This document shows, in pieces, positions 16,259 through 25,215 of a DNA stretch of 64,000 nucleotides (the first letter of the stretch is position 1; every line of letters starts with the position of its first letter). Below the pieces are notes generated by a model, which did not search any database, was not told where the DNA came from, and worked only from the letters and a program-made list of their open reading frames with translations. Origin of the DNA: Pseudomonas sp. Leaf48 (GTDB lineage Bacteria > Pseudomonadota > Gammaproteobacteria > Pseudomonadales > Pseudomonadaceae). The DNA lies in assembly GCF_001421885.1 (NCBI RefSeq), contig NZ_LMLH01000032.1, forward strand, positions 158,478 through 222,477, read 5' to 3'. The translations under genes were made by a program, and so were the position numbers.

Positions 16259-17200
16259 ATGAACGCAGACGCCCTCGCCACCCTTCACGACCACTTGTTG
16301 ACGGCACTGGCAACGCCACCCGCCGAAACCCGCCGCCTGTTTCACGGTCGTGGCCGCTGCTGGCCGGGGTTGGAGCAATTGACCGTGGACTGGTTGCAGG
16401 GCGTGGTGTTGGTGGCGCTGTTCAAGGAACCGGAAGCTGAGCAACTGGAAGACTTGAAGCAACTGCTGATAGAGATCAGCCAGTCGCCGCAGTGGGCCCT
16501 GTCCGGTGCCCATACGCTGTTGCTGCAACATCGCTACCTGCTGCAAAGCACCACCGAATGGCTGCTCGGCGACGTCATCGAGGAAATGAGCATCACCGAG
16601 GGTGGCCTCAAATACCGGGTGGACCTGGGCCGCAAACAGAACACCGGGCTGTTTCTCGACATGCGCTACGGCCGCGACTGGGTACGGGCCAATGCCGAAG
16701 GCAAGCGTGTGTTGAACCTGTTCGCCTACACCTGTGGCTTCTCGGTGGCGGCCATCGAGGGCGGTGCGAGCCACGTGGTCAACCTCGACATGTCGAGCCC
16801 GGCCCTGAGCCGTGGTCGCGACAACCACAGGCTCAACGACCACGACCTGAGCAAGGTGACTTTTCTCGGCCATGACCTGTTCAAATCCTGGGGCAAGGTG
16901 ATCGGCAAAGGCCCTTACGACCTGGTGATCATCGACCCGCCGTCGTTCCAGAAAGGCAGTTTCCTGCTGACCAAGGACTACCAGCGCGTCCTGCGGCGTT
17001 TGCCAGAATTGCTCAGCCCACAGGGTACGGTGCTGGCCTGCATGAACGACCCGGCGTTCGGTGCCGACTTCCTCATCGACGGCGTTACCCGTGAGGCACC
17101 GGGCTTGCGCTTCGAGCAACGTCTGGACAATCCGCCGGAGTTTCCCGATGCCGATCTGGAGTGTGGATTGAAGGCGTTGGTGTTCAAACTGCAGGATTAA
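16259..17200 (+). CDS. RlmI-like class I SAM-dependent methyltransferase, 313 aa
   Basis: Cytosolic Rossmann-fold methyltransferase. The SAM motif is RVLNLFAYTCGFSVAAIEGG, the acidic ribose-binding loop is VNLDMSSPAL, and the catalytic DPPSF lies in LVIIDPPSFQKGSFL, as in the RlmI/RlmK family of 23S rRNA m5C/m2G methyltransferases. The PUA domain of true RlmI is absent and replaced by a different N-terminal 130 residues. The substrate is probably RNA, by family. The ATG at 16259 begins the conserved region. Confidence 0.8.
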   Translation: MNADALATLHDHLLTALATPPAETRRLFHGRGRCWPGLEQLTVDWLQGVVLVALFKEPEAEQLEDLKQLLIEISQSPQWALSGAHTLLLQHRYLLQSTTEWLLGDVIEEMSITEGGLKYRVDLGRKQNTGLFLDMRYGRDWVRANAEGKRVLNLFAYTCGFSVAAIEGGASHVVNLDMSSPALSRGRDNHRLNDHDLSKVTFLGHDLFKSWGKVIGKGPYDLVIIDPPSFQKGSFLLTKDYQRVLRRLPELLSPQGTVLACMNDPAFGADFLIDGVTREAPGLRFEQRLDNPPEFPDADLECGLKALVFKLQD

Positions 17201-17238
17201 CCGGGCGCCCGGCCGGGGGTGGATGCGACTAGCGGTAC

Positions 17239-17267
17239 TTGAGCAAAACACTAGGTCTTTTTACGAT
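17239..17267 (+). promoter_or_regulatory. Sigma70-like promoter for an intergenic RNA
   Basis: TTGAGC (17239-17244) and TACGAT (17262-17267) are separated by exactly 17 bp, giving a good -35/-10 pair 38 bp after the methyltransferase stop. It points into a structured, non-coding segment. Confidence 0.5.
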
Positions 17268-17273
17268 AAACCT

Positions 17274-17415
17274 GCGCAATCGTTTGATGGCTCAAACCGT
17301 TGCGCAGTGGGTGAGTGCACTGAACCTTTATAAGCTCACCCCTTAGCTTCACGCGCATCTTGAGCCTCGAGGGCTCTACTTCCTCCCCATCAAAGAGCTT
17401 TGAGGCTCTTTTTTT
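17274..17415 (+). ncRNA. Putative small RNA of about 140 nt
   Basis: No coding frame, but three features agree: the promoter at 17239-17267, a perfect terminator at 17392-17415, and two strong stem-loops between. The first (about 17271-17309) pairs CTGCGCAA with TTGCGCAG, extended by CGTTTGA/TCAAAC. The second (about 17310-17345) pairs GGTGAG with CTCACC. A single-stranded C-rich run (TTCCTCCCC, about 17380-17388) before the terminator looks like a seed for ribosome-binding sites. I do not recognise it as a named Pseudomonas sRNA. Confidence 0.5.
17392..17415 (+). terminator. Intrinsic terminator of the small RNA candidate
   Basis: AAAGAGC and GCTCTTT form a 7-bp stem with a 6-nt loop, running into seven to eight T residues. 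Confidence 0.75.
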
Positions 17416-17431
17416 ACCTTGAATTCAACAC

Positions 17432-17534
17432 TCCCCCTTGTGGGAGCGGGCTTGCTCGCGAAAGCGGTGTGTCAGTTAATTAATTTCTCACTGGTACACC
17501 GCTTTCGCGAGCAAGCCCGCTCCCACAAGGGGGA
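17432..17534. repeat. REP pair, perfect 39-bp inverted repeat
   Basis: The 39 bases at 17432-17470 (TCCCCCTTGTGGGAGCGGGC and following) recur exactly inverted at 17496-17534, separated by 25 bp of AT-rich sequence. Same family as the pair at 12782-12869. Confidence 0.9.
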
Positions 17535-17556
17535 TGTGGTGTTGATGTAAATGGGG

Positions 17557-18279
17557 TCAGACCAGACGCAGTCGAGGCCCCGCAGCCGGCACGGCATCAT
17601 CTCCCAAGCGCTCTCGCACAAACTCGACGGCCTTGCGCGTCAACTGATCCAGATGCCGGTCGCGCTGTTTCTCCGCATCGGCCATCGCCCGCTTGCCGTG
17701 CTTTTGCAGCAGGTAGGCATGAATCTGCCGCACCTCCAGCGAACTGTAGATCGGCGCTACATCGAGCAGCGCCATCAAGCCATCGGTGCTGTGATCGCGA
17801 GTATTCATCAATACCTGGGTCGCGCGCGCACCCACCACCTCAAAGCCCATCGCCTCGAAATAAGGCACCTTGGCCACGGCACAAGTCAGCTCCGCGTGGG
17901 GGTAGCGACCAACCATCTCGCGCAGCATCCGCCGCGCCACACCCTGGCGCCGATGCTCGGCATGCACCGCCATGTACGCCACGCCGCAGGCATCGGCATC
18001 GTCCTTGACCGGCAGGTACAGCAAAAAGCCGATGACCTGTTCCGGGTCGTCTTCGTCGGTGGCGACGATCAACTCCACGGCAATGCCCTTCTCACCGTTC
18101 AAAGCCTGCAGATACAGGTGCACTTCATAGCCGATGGCGTACTGATACAGGTTGTACAGCAGGTTGCTCGGCGCGATGGCGACCATGCTGATGTCGGTCA
18201 GGTTGTCGACGACCATCTGCAGGATCTGGCTGTTGACGTGCTCGGGGCACGGCGACTTGAAATGGCTGATGCGGGGCAT
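17557..18279 (-). CDS. GNAT-family N-acetyltransferase, 240 aa
   Basis: The acetyl-CoA binding core is at residues about 75-155: VIGFLLYLPV, YMAVHAEHRRQGVARRMLRE (the R/Q-x2-G-x-A/G loop) and the following CAVAKVPYFEAMGFEVVG. A C-terminal region of about 80 residues rich in basic helices follows (HAYLLQKHGKRAMADAEKQR). No membrane segment. The acceptor is unknown. It is monocistronic, with the REP pair directly behind it and the paoABC operon divergent. Confidence 0.8.
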   Translation of the reverse strand: MPRISHFKSPCPEHVNSQILQMVVDNLTDISMVAIAPSNLLYNLYQYAIGYEVHLYLQALNGEKGIAVELIVATDEDDPEQVIGFLLYLPVKDDADACGVAYMAVHAEHRRQGVARRMLREMVGRYPHAELTCAVAKVPYFEAMGFEVVGARATQVLMNTRDHSTDGLMALLDVAPIYSSLEVRQIHAYLLQKHGKRAMADAEKQRDRHLDQLTRKAVEFVRERLGDDAVPAAGPRLRLV

Positions 18280-18478
18280 TGAAGGGCTGGACTCCGGGGG
18301 GTGGCGAGGCTGCCTATCATAACCCGCCCTGCTGGCGCTGTGGATTCATGAGCCACACGCATAACTGTATGCCCGAAAACCGCAAAAACTTTTCCCCACC
18401 TCCACAGGTCACTTCAGAGATGAGGGCTTTCACGCGCAGCCATGGGCTGCGTTCGCCGCTAAACACAGGAATCGAACC

Positions 18479-19120
18479 ATGGACAACCGCAACCTGCTGC
18501 CGATTACCCGACGCAATTTGCTGATCGTGGGCGTAGTGACAGCGGCCAGCGTCGTCCTGCCGCCGTTTATCTGCGCGCAGGCCAGCGCCGTCAACGCCTC
18601 GCAGCCAGTCAAGGCTAAAGTGTCGATCCAGGTGAACGGCGAGCAGCGCGAGCTGGACCTCGACACCCGCACCACCCTGCTCGATGCCCTGCGCGAAAAC
18701 CTGCAACTGACGGGCACCAAGAAAGGCTGCGACCACGGTCAATGCGGTGCATGCACGGTGATCGCCAATGGCCGGCGGATCAATTCCTGCCTGACCCTGG
18801 CGGTCATGCACCAGGGTTCGCAGATCACCACCATCGAGGGCCTCGGCACTCCGGACAACCTGCACCCGATGCAGGCAGCGTTCATCAAGCACGACGGCTA
18901 CCAGTGCGGTTACTGCACCCCGGGACAGATCTGTTCGGCCGTCGCGGTGCTCAAGGAGATTCGCGATGGCATTCCCAGCCACGCCAGCCCCAGCCTGACT
19001 GAAGCACCTCAGCTGATCGCCGGGGAAATCCAGGAGCGCATGAGCGGCAACATCTGCCGTTGCGGCGCTTACTCCAACATCATCGAGGCGATCAGCGAAG
19101 TCGCGGAGGCCAGCGCATGA
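18479..19120 (+). CDS. paoA: Periplasmic aldehyde oxidoreductase, [2Fe-2S] subunit
   Basis: 213 aa. Tat-type signal with TRRNLLIVGVVTAASVVLPP. The plant-type ferredoxin cluster is GCDHGQCGACTVIANGRRIN plus SC, and the second cluster has CGYCTPGQ and CRCG. The long Tat leader separates PaoA from cytosolic xanthine-dehydrogenase small subunits. The RBS AGGA precedes the ATG. First gene of paoABC (4-bp overlaps throughout), forming a periplasmic heterotrimer that oxidises aromatic and other aldehydes and so detoxifies them. PaoB and PaoC are exported with PaoA. Confidence 0.88.
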   Translation: MDNRNLLPITRRNLLIVGVVTAASVVLPPFICAQASAVNASQPVKAKVSIQVNGEQRELDLDTRTTLLDALRENLQLTGTKKGCDHGQCGACTVIANGRRINSCLTLAVMHQGSQITTIEGLGTPDNLHPMQAAFIKHDGYQCGYCTPGQICSAVAVLKEIRDGIPSHASPSLTEAPQLIAGEIQERMSGNICRCGAYSNIIEAISEVAEASA

Positions 19121-20073
19121 GACCTTTCACCTACCTGCGCGCGCAATCCCCCGCCGAAGCGGCGGCCCTGGCTGCACAGACCAGCGGGTCGAGGTTCATT
19201 GCCGGTGGCAGCAACTTGCTGGACTTGATGAAACTGGAAATCGAGACGCCGGCGTACTTGATCGACGTCAACGACGTCGGGCTGGACCGGATCGAAGACG
19301 CGGCCGATGGTGGTTTACGTATCGGCGCCCTGGTACGCAACACCGACCTCGCCGCCCACCCGCGCATCCGCAAAGACTGGGGTCTGCTCGCCCGAGCCCT
19401 GCTAGCCGGCGCTTCCGGACAGTTGCGCAATGTCGCCACCACCGCCGGCAACCTGCTGCAACGCACGCGCTGCCCGTATTTCTACGACACCAACCAGGCC
19501 TGCAACAAGCGCCAGCCGGGCAGTGGTTGCGCAGCCATTGCCGGCTTCAGTCGGCAGTTAGGGATCATCGGCGTCAGCGACGCCTGCATCGCCACCCACC
19601 CCAGCGACATGGCGGTGGCGATGCGCGCCCTCGATGCGCAGGTAGAAACGATCAAGCCAGACGGTACGACCCGGGTGATTCCCCTCGCCGACCTGCACCG
19701 TTTGCCCGGCACCACGCCCAATATCGAAACCACCCTGGCCCCCAATGAATTGATCACCGCAGTTACCTTGCCGGCGCCGGTGGGCGGTACGCACATTTAC
19801 CAGAAGGTGCGCGACCGCTCCTCCTACGCATTCGCCCTGATCTCGGTCGCCGCGATCCTTCAAAAGGACGGCAGCGGCCGTGTCGCCCTCGGCGGCGTCG
19901 CACCCAAACCCTGGCGCCTGGAAAGCGCCGAAGCCAGCATGTCCAAGGGCGCCACGGCCGTGACCGAACAGTTGCTCGCCGGAGCCACCCCCACCGACGA
20001 CAACGCCTTCAAAATCACCCTGGTCGAGCGCACGCTCGCGGCGGTCATGGCCCAGGCGAGGGAACAGGCATGA
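19117..20073 (+). CDS. paoB: Periplasmic aldehyde oxidoreductase, FAD subunit
   Basis: 318 aa, starting MRPFTYLRAQSPAEAAALAA. FAD-binding loop FIAGGSNLLDLMKLE and TTAGNLLQRTRCPYF. The segment RCPYFYDTNQACNKRQPGSG followed by C carries the cysteines of the extra [4Fe-4S] cluster that is characteristic of PaoB and missing in xanthine dehydrogenases. Overlaps paoA and paoC by 4 bp each. No signal peptide of its own, consistent with co-export on PaoA. Confidence 0.88.
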   Translation: MRPFTYLRAQSPAEAAALAAQTSGSRFIAGGSNLLDLMKLEIETPAYLIDVNDVGLDRIEDAADGGLRIGALVRNTDLAAHPRIRKDWGLLARALLAGASGQLRNVATTAGNLLQRTRCPYFYDTNQACNKRQPGSGCAAIAGFSRQLGIIGVSDACIATHPSDMAVAMRALDAQVETIKPDGTTRVIPLADLHRLPGTTPNIETTLAPNELITAVTLPAPVGGTHIYQKVRDRSSYAFALISVAAILQKDGSGRVALGGVAPKPWRLESAEASMSKGATAVTEQLLAGATPTDDNAFKITLVERTLAAVMAQAREQA

Positions 20074-22268
20074 AATTCGACACTCCGGCCGGCACCAACC
20101 CCATCGACCAGATGAAAGTCGTCGGCAAAGCCACCACGCGCATCGAAGGGCCACTCAAGACCACCGGCCAGGCGCCCTATGCCTACGAGCATCACCACGC
20201 CGTGGCCAATCAGGCCTATGGCGTGGTGATCGGCTCGGCCATCGCCAAGGGCCGTATCAGCGCGATGGACCTGAGCGCTGCCGAGGCCGCTCCGGGGGTG
20301 CTTGCCATTGTTACCGCCGCCAACGCCGGCAAGCTCGGCAAAGGCAAATACAACACCGCGAAACTGCTCGCCGGCCCCGACGTCCAGCATTACCACCAGG
20401 CCGTCGCGCTGGTGGTGGCGCAAACGTTGGAGCAGGCGCAGGCCGCCGCGCAGCTGGTCGAGGTTCGCTACGAGCGCGCCGAGGGTGTGTTCGACCTGGC
20501 CGCCAGCCACGAGTCCGGCGTGGAGTCCAAAGAGCAGATGGCCGACACCCTGCACGGCGATTTCGAAGCGGCCTTCGCCGCCGCACCGGTGCAGCTGGAC
20601 GCGACCTACACCACGCCCGATCAGGCCCACGCGATGATGGAACCCATGGCCTCGATGGCCGCCTGGGAGGGCGACAAACTGACCCTGTGGACCTCCAATC
20701 AGATGATCGATTGGTCAGTCACCGATCTGGCGACCACCCTCGGTGTGCCGAAGGAAAATGTGCGACTGATCTCCCCGTACATTGGCGGCGGATTTGGCGG
20801 CAAGCTGTTCATCCGCAGCGATGCCCTGCTCGCCGCCCTCGGTGCGCGCATGGCCCGCAGGCCGGTGAAAGTCGCGCTGGCGCGGCCGCTGATCTTCAAC
20901 AACTGCACGCACCGCCCGGCCACTATCCAGCGTATCCGCATCGGCGCCACCGCGGACGGCAAGATCACGGCCATCGCCCATGAAGGCTGGTCCGGCGACC
21001 TGCCCGGCGGCAAGCTCGAACTGGCCGCGCAGCCAAGCAAACTGCTGTACGCCGGGGAAAACCGTCGGGTGACCATGCGCCTGTCGACCCTCGACCTGCC
21101 GGAGGGCAACGCCATGCGCGCACCGGGCGAGACCCCGGGAATGATGGCGCTGGAAATCGCCATGGACGAGATGGCGGAAAAACTGCAGCTCGACCCGGTC
21201 GAGTTTCGCCTGCGCAACGACACCCAGGTCGATCCGGTCAATCCGCAGCGATCCTTTTCCCAGCGGCGCTTGATCGAGTGCCTGCGCACCGGCGTCGAGC
21301 ATTTCGGCTGGGATCGTCGTAACGAGCAGCCAGGGACCCGGCGAGAAGGCCGCTGGTTGATCGGCATGGGCATGGCGGTGGCCTTTCGCAACAATCTGAC
21401 GGTGAAATCGGGCGCCCGGGTACGGCTCAACGAGCAAGGCATCGTCACCGTGGAAACCGACATGACCGATATCGGCACCGGCAGCTACACCATCATCGCC
21501 CAGACCGCCGCAGAAATGATGGGCGTCACGCTGGACAATGTGGTGGTGCGCCTGGGGGATTCCAGCTATCCCGTATCGGCTGGCTCGGGCGGCCAGTTCG
21601 GCGGTAATTGCTCGACGGCAGGCGTCTATGCCGCCTGCGTCAAATTGCGCGAGGCGGTTGCGCAACGACTCGGCGTGCCCCTGGGGGATGCCGTTTTCGC
21701 CGACGGCGAAGTGCATTCAGGCGATAAACGCATACCCCTGCGCAATGCCGCCCAGGCCGGTGAACTGGTCGCCGAGGATTCCATCGAGTTCGCCGAACTG
21801 AGCAAGAAGTACCAGCAGTCGACCTTCGGCGCACACTTTGTCGAAGTCGCGGTAGACAGCGCGACCGGTGAAACCCGCGTGCGCCGGATGCTCGCCGTGT
21901 GTTCAGCCGGTCGCATCATCAACCCGACCTCGGCGCGCAGCCAGGTGATCGGCGCAATGACCATGGGCGTTGGTGCCGCGCTGATGGAGGAGTTGGCGGT
22001 GGACAAGCGCCTGGGCTATTTCGTCAATCACGACCTGGCCGGCTACGAGGTGCCGGTGCATGCGGACATCCCGCACCAGGAAGTGATTTTCCTCGATGAA
22101 CCCGACCCCGTCTCATCGCCGATGAAAGCCAAGGGTGTCGGCGAACTGGGCATCTGCGGGGTCAGCGCGGCGATCGCCAATGCCATCTACAACGCCACGG
22201 GCATTCGCGTGCGCGACTACCCCATCACCCTCGACAAGATGCTCGACAAGTTGCCGCAGATGATTTGA
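20070..22268 (+). CDS. paoC: Periplasmic aldehyde oxidoreductase, molybdenum subunit
   Basis: 732 aa, normal length for PaoC. Mo-cofactor binding features: YIGGGFGGKLFIRSDALLAA, the QFGGNCST loop, and the catalytic glutamate near the C terminus in KGVGELGICGVSAAIANAIY. It binds molybdopterin cytosine dinucleotide in the family and catalyses aldehyde to acid. The chaperone gene paoD (XdhC-like), usual next in E. coli, is not found here; the next gene is convergent. Very secure assignment. Confidence 0.88.
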   Translation: MKFDTPAGTNPIDQMKVVGKATTRIEGPLKTTGQAPYAYEHHHAVANQAYGVVIGSAIAKGRISAMDLSAAEAAPGVLAIVTAANAGKLGKGKYNTAKLLAGPDVQHYHQAVALVVAQTLEQAQAAAQLVEVRYERAEGVFDLAASHESGVESKEQMADTLHGDFEAAFAAAPVQLDATYTTPDQAHAMMEPMASMAAWEGDKLTLWTSNQMIDWSVTDLATTLGVPKENVRLISPYIGGGFGGKLFIRSDALLAALGARMARRPVKVALARPLIFNNCTHRPATIQRIRIGATADGKITAIAHEGWSGDLPGGKLELAAQPSKLLYAGENRRVTMRLSTLDLPEGNAMRAPGETPGMMALEIAMDEMAEKLQLDPVEFRLRNDTQVDPVNPQRSFSQRRLIECLRTGVEHFGWDRRNEQPGTRREGRWLIGMGMAVAFRNNLTVKSGARVRLNEQGIVTVETDMTDIGTGSYTIIAQTAAEMMGVTLDNVVVRLGDSSYPVSAGSGGQFGGNCSTAGVYAACVKLREAVAQRLGVPLGDAVFADGEVHSGDKRIPLRNAAQAGELVAEDSIEFAELSKKYQQSTFGAHFVEVAVDSATGETRVRRMLAVCSAGRIINPTSARSQVIGAMTMGVGAALMEELAVDKRLGYFVNHDLAGYEVPVHADIPHQEVIFLDEPDPVSSPMKAKGVGELGICGVSAAIANAIYNATGIRVRDYPITLDKMLDKLPQMI

Positions 22269-22590
22269 TTTCGCGTGCACTGCAGATTCACTGTAGGAGC
22301 GAGCCTGCTCGCGATGAGGCCGGCACATCCAGCATTAAAGGCGACTGACAAACCGCCATCGCCGGCAGGCCAGCTCCCACAAGGGATTTGTGGCCGTACA
22401 CAGATTTCGTGCGCACTGCAGATTCACTGTAGGAGCGAGCATGCTCGCGATGAGGCCGGCAAATCCAGCATCAAGGGCGACTGACACACCGCCATCGCCG
22501 GCAGGCCAGCTCCCACAAGGGATCTGTGGCCGTACACAGATTTCGTGCGCATTGCAGATTCACTGTAGGAGCGAGCATGCTCGCGATGGC
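22268..22590. repeat. 136-bp tandem repeat with REP cores, about 2.4 copies
   Basis: The motif ctgtaggagcgagc recurs at 22291, 22427 and 22563, exactly 136 bp apart. Each unit contains a REP core (gagcatgctcgcgatg), a second REP-like core (cgccatcgccggcaggc), and ends with tacacagatttcgtgcg. Unit copies differ at only a few positions. It lies between the convergent paoC and TonB-receptor genes. Confidence 0.9.
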
Positions 22591-22613
22591 GTGAGCCGCG
22601 ACGACGCCGAACA

Positions 22614-25100
22614 CTACCAGTCGTAAGTCATCTCGACCGACGCCACCCGCTCCTGTCCGTAGTAGCAGCCAAACGAATAGTTGCAGTCCGACACATACTC
22701 GCGGTCGAAGATGTTCTGCACGTTCAGACGACTCTGCAGGCCGCGCAGGCTCGGGTCGAGCTTGCCCATGTCGTAGCTGACGGTGGCGTCGTAGACAACG
22801 TAGGACGGCACGTCGAACGAGTTGGCCGCATCACCCGGCTTGCGCCCGGTGTAGCGGGCTCCGGCACCGAAGGTCAGGCCGTTGAGGCTGGCCTGGGTAA
22901 AGTGATAGTCCACCCATAGTGCCGCCGCTACCGGCGACTGGGCTTCGTTGCGATTGTCCTGATTGCCCCAGGTATCCTTGGTGTAGAACGAATCCATGTA
23001 GCTGGCAGCAGCCAGTACGTCGACGTTGTCGATGCTCGATTTGACTTCCAGTTCGACGCCGCGCGAACGCATTTCGCCGGCCTGGGACATGAACTCCGGA
23101 TAGTCGTCGTCGCCGGTCAGCACGTTTTTCTGTTTGATCTGATAGACCGAAGCGGTAATCAGGGTCTTCTCGAACGGCTGGTACTTCACCCCCACTTCGT
23201 ATTGCTCACCCTCGGTCGGCTCGAACGCCTTGCCACCACGCTGGGGAGCCGCAGTGCCCATGGTCGGCAGGAAGGACTCGGAGTAGCTGACATAGGGCGC
23301 CAGGCCGAAATCGGTGACGTAGGTCAGGCCCACCCGTGCAGTGAACTTATTGTCGCGCTTGTCTTCGCGGGTAGAGGCCAGCAGATCCTTGTTGTCGACT
23401 TCCGCCCAGTCCTGGCGACCACCGATGGTCAGGATCCACTGGTCCAGCTTGATCTGGTCCTGCAGGTACACGCCGGTCTGGCGCAGGGTGTTGTCCCATT
23501 GCGTGGTGAGCGTCGGCGTCACGCTGCTGGTGTCGTAGTTGTTCTTGCCATACAGATCGACCGGCAACACGTTGTTGGCGTTGTAACCGTCGTACTTGCG
23601 GGAGAAATGGCGGTAGTCCACGCCCGCCAGGGTGGTGTGCTCCAAGGCGCCGGTGTTGAATTTGTATTCCAGGTTGTTATCGATGGTGTAGGCGATGTTG
23701 TGCTGGCGCCAGTCGACCTTGGCACGGTTGGCGCGGGTGAAATCGGTCACCCCCGCCTCGGTGACGAAGCTGCGCAGGTAGAAGCCTTTGTAGCGGTCGC
23801 GCACGTCGGTGTAACGCGCGGTGGAGCGGTACTTGAGGTCTTCGCTGAAGTCGTGGCTGAAGTCATAGCCAAAGACGTACTGATCGCGTTTGTAATCGTT
23901 GAAGTTGGTGTCGCCGGAGAAAAAGTGGCGGTTGATTCGCTCGCCATTCGGGCCGCGCTCCAGGGAGCCGATCCGCGGCAGCGATTGATAATCCGGCACG
24001 CCCTCATCACGCTGGGCCTGGGCCAGCAAGGTCAGAGACGTGGCGTCGTTGATCGCCCAGGTCAGGCTTGGCGCCAGCAACATGCGCTGGCTGTTGTTGT
24101 GGTCGACCTGTTCGTTGCCTTTGTCCGCGACACCGACCAGGCGATAGCTGAACTGCTTCTGCTCGTCGAGCGGGCCGCTGGTGTCGAAGGCACCGTTGAC
24201 CCGGTGGTAACTGCCCGCGCCCAGTTTGACCTGGTTGCGCTGCTCGCTGGTCGGCCGCTTGGACACCATGTTGATCAGGCCGCCGGGCTGGTTCTGCCCG
24301 TACAGAACCGACGACGGGCCCTTAAGCACTTCAATGCGCTCCAGGGTGTATGGATCGATTTGCGGCGCGCCACCCAGGCTGCCGGCATAGGGGATATACG
24401 CGCCGTCCAGATACAGCGGCGTCGGGGCGAAACCACGGCTGGTGATTTCATCGGCGATCGAATTGCGATCGGTGAATCCGCCGGTGTTCACCCCCGGTGT
24501 ATAGCGCAGGGCCTGGGTCAGGTTGCGGGCGCCCTGGGCTTCCACCTGATCGGCAGTGACCACGTTGATGGTCTGCGGGATCTCCAGGATCGGCGTGTCA
24601 GTCTTGGTAGCGGTGGCGCTGCGGGTGGCGACGTAGCCGTCGACCGGGCCATAGGCCGACTCAGTGACCACGCCGGAAATGCTTGTAGCGCCCAGTTGCA
24701 GCGCTTCACCGCTGGCCACCATTGGCAGCAGCGAATAGCTGCCATTGTCGTGACGCACCGCTTCCAGCCTGGTCCCGACCAGCAACTGCCGCAATCCGGC
24801 ATCAACCGGGTAGCGGCCCTGCAAGCCAGCAGTCCTATGGCCAGTGGCATGGGCCGGGTCGAATGAAACGGTGACACCGGCTGTGGCGGCAAATTGGGTC
24901 AGCGCCGAATCCAGCGGACCGGCCGCAATGTTGAACTGTGCCTGGACATCGGTTTGCGCCCAGGCCGGTTGCGCCAGCACCGCCATCCCCAGTGGAACGG
25001 CCAGCGCCATCCCCAACACTGCAGCCTGCACTGCGCGGTTCAAAGACTTGATGGCTGGCTGGGTAGAACAAATGTGCAGGTGGGGATTGCGAGGGGTCAT
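22614..25100 (-). CDS. TonB-dependent siderophore receptor with STN signalling domain
   Basis: 828 aa outer-membrane receptor. Signal peptide ends near PAWAQ (residue 49). The STN/secretin domain (FNIAAGPLDSALTQFAATAG) follows, then the TonB box region, the plug (ITSRGFAPTPLYLDGAYIPY, VLKGPSSVLYGQNQPGGLIN) and a 22-strand barrel ending VASVEMTYDW with the terminal aromatic. The STN domain and the adjacent FecI/FecR pair mark it as a cell-surface-signalling transducer. It resembles FiuA/FoxA-type hydroxamate (ferrichrome/ferrioxamine) receptors, but the ligand is not proven. RBS AAGGAAACTGC before the ATG. Confidence 0.88.
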   Translation of the reverse strand: MTPRNPHLHICSTQPAIKSLNRAVQAAVLGMALAVPLGMAVLAQPAWAQTDVQAQFNIAAGPLDSALTQFAATAGVTVSFDPAHATGHRTAGLQGRYPVDAGLRQLLVGTRLEAVRHDNGSYSLLPMVASGEALQLGATSISGVVTESAYGPVDGYVATRSATATKTDTPILEIPQTINVVTADQVEAQGARNLTQALRYTPGVNTGGFTDRNSIADEITSRGFAPTPLYLDGAYIPYAGSLGGAPQIDPYTLERIEVLKGPSSVLYGQNQPGGLINMVSKRPTSEQRNQVKLGAGSYHRVNGAFDTSGPLDEQKQFSYRLVGVADKGNEQVDHNNSQRMLLAPSLTWAINDATSLTLLAQAQRDEGVPDYQSLPRIGSLERGPNGERINRHFFSGDTNFNDYKRDQYVFGYDFSHDFSEDLKYRSTARYTDVRDRYKGFYLRSFVTEAGVTDFTRANRAKVDWRQHNIAYTIDNNLEYKFNTGALEHTTLAGVDYRHFSRKYDGYNANNVLPVDLYGKNNYDTSSVTPTLTTQWDNTLRQTGVYLQDQIKLDQWILTIGGRQDWAEVDNKDLLASTREDKRDNKFTARVGLTYVTDFGLAPYVSYSESFLPTMGTAAPQRGGKAFEPTEGEQYEVGVKYQPFEKTLITASVYQIKQKNVLTGDDDYPEFMSQAGEMRSRGVELEVKSSIDNVDVLAAASYMDSFYTKDTWGNQDNRNEAQSPVAAALWVDYHFTQASLNGLTFGAGARYTGRKPGDAANSFDVPSYVVYDATVSYDMGKLDPSLRGLQSRLNVQNIFDREYVSDCNYSFGCYYGQERVASVEMTYDW

Positions 25101-25215
25101 GCAGTTTCCTTTCGCCCGTTGGCAGTCAATGGCGGCGTCTGTTGCGCCTCTACCTACAAAGTCGAACGAGAATCAAAATCAACAACCCCTTCGCGAAATA
25201 TTTCTGTCTGCATAC

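Noticed and set aside
18479..22268. Xanthine dehydrogenase (xdhABC) as alternative for the three-gene operon
   Set aside because: The Tat leader on the Fe-S subunit and the extra cysteines in the FAD subunit fit PaoABC, not cytosolic xanthine dehydrogenase.
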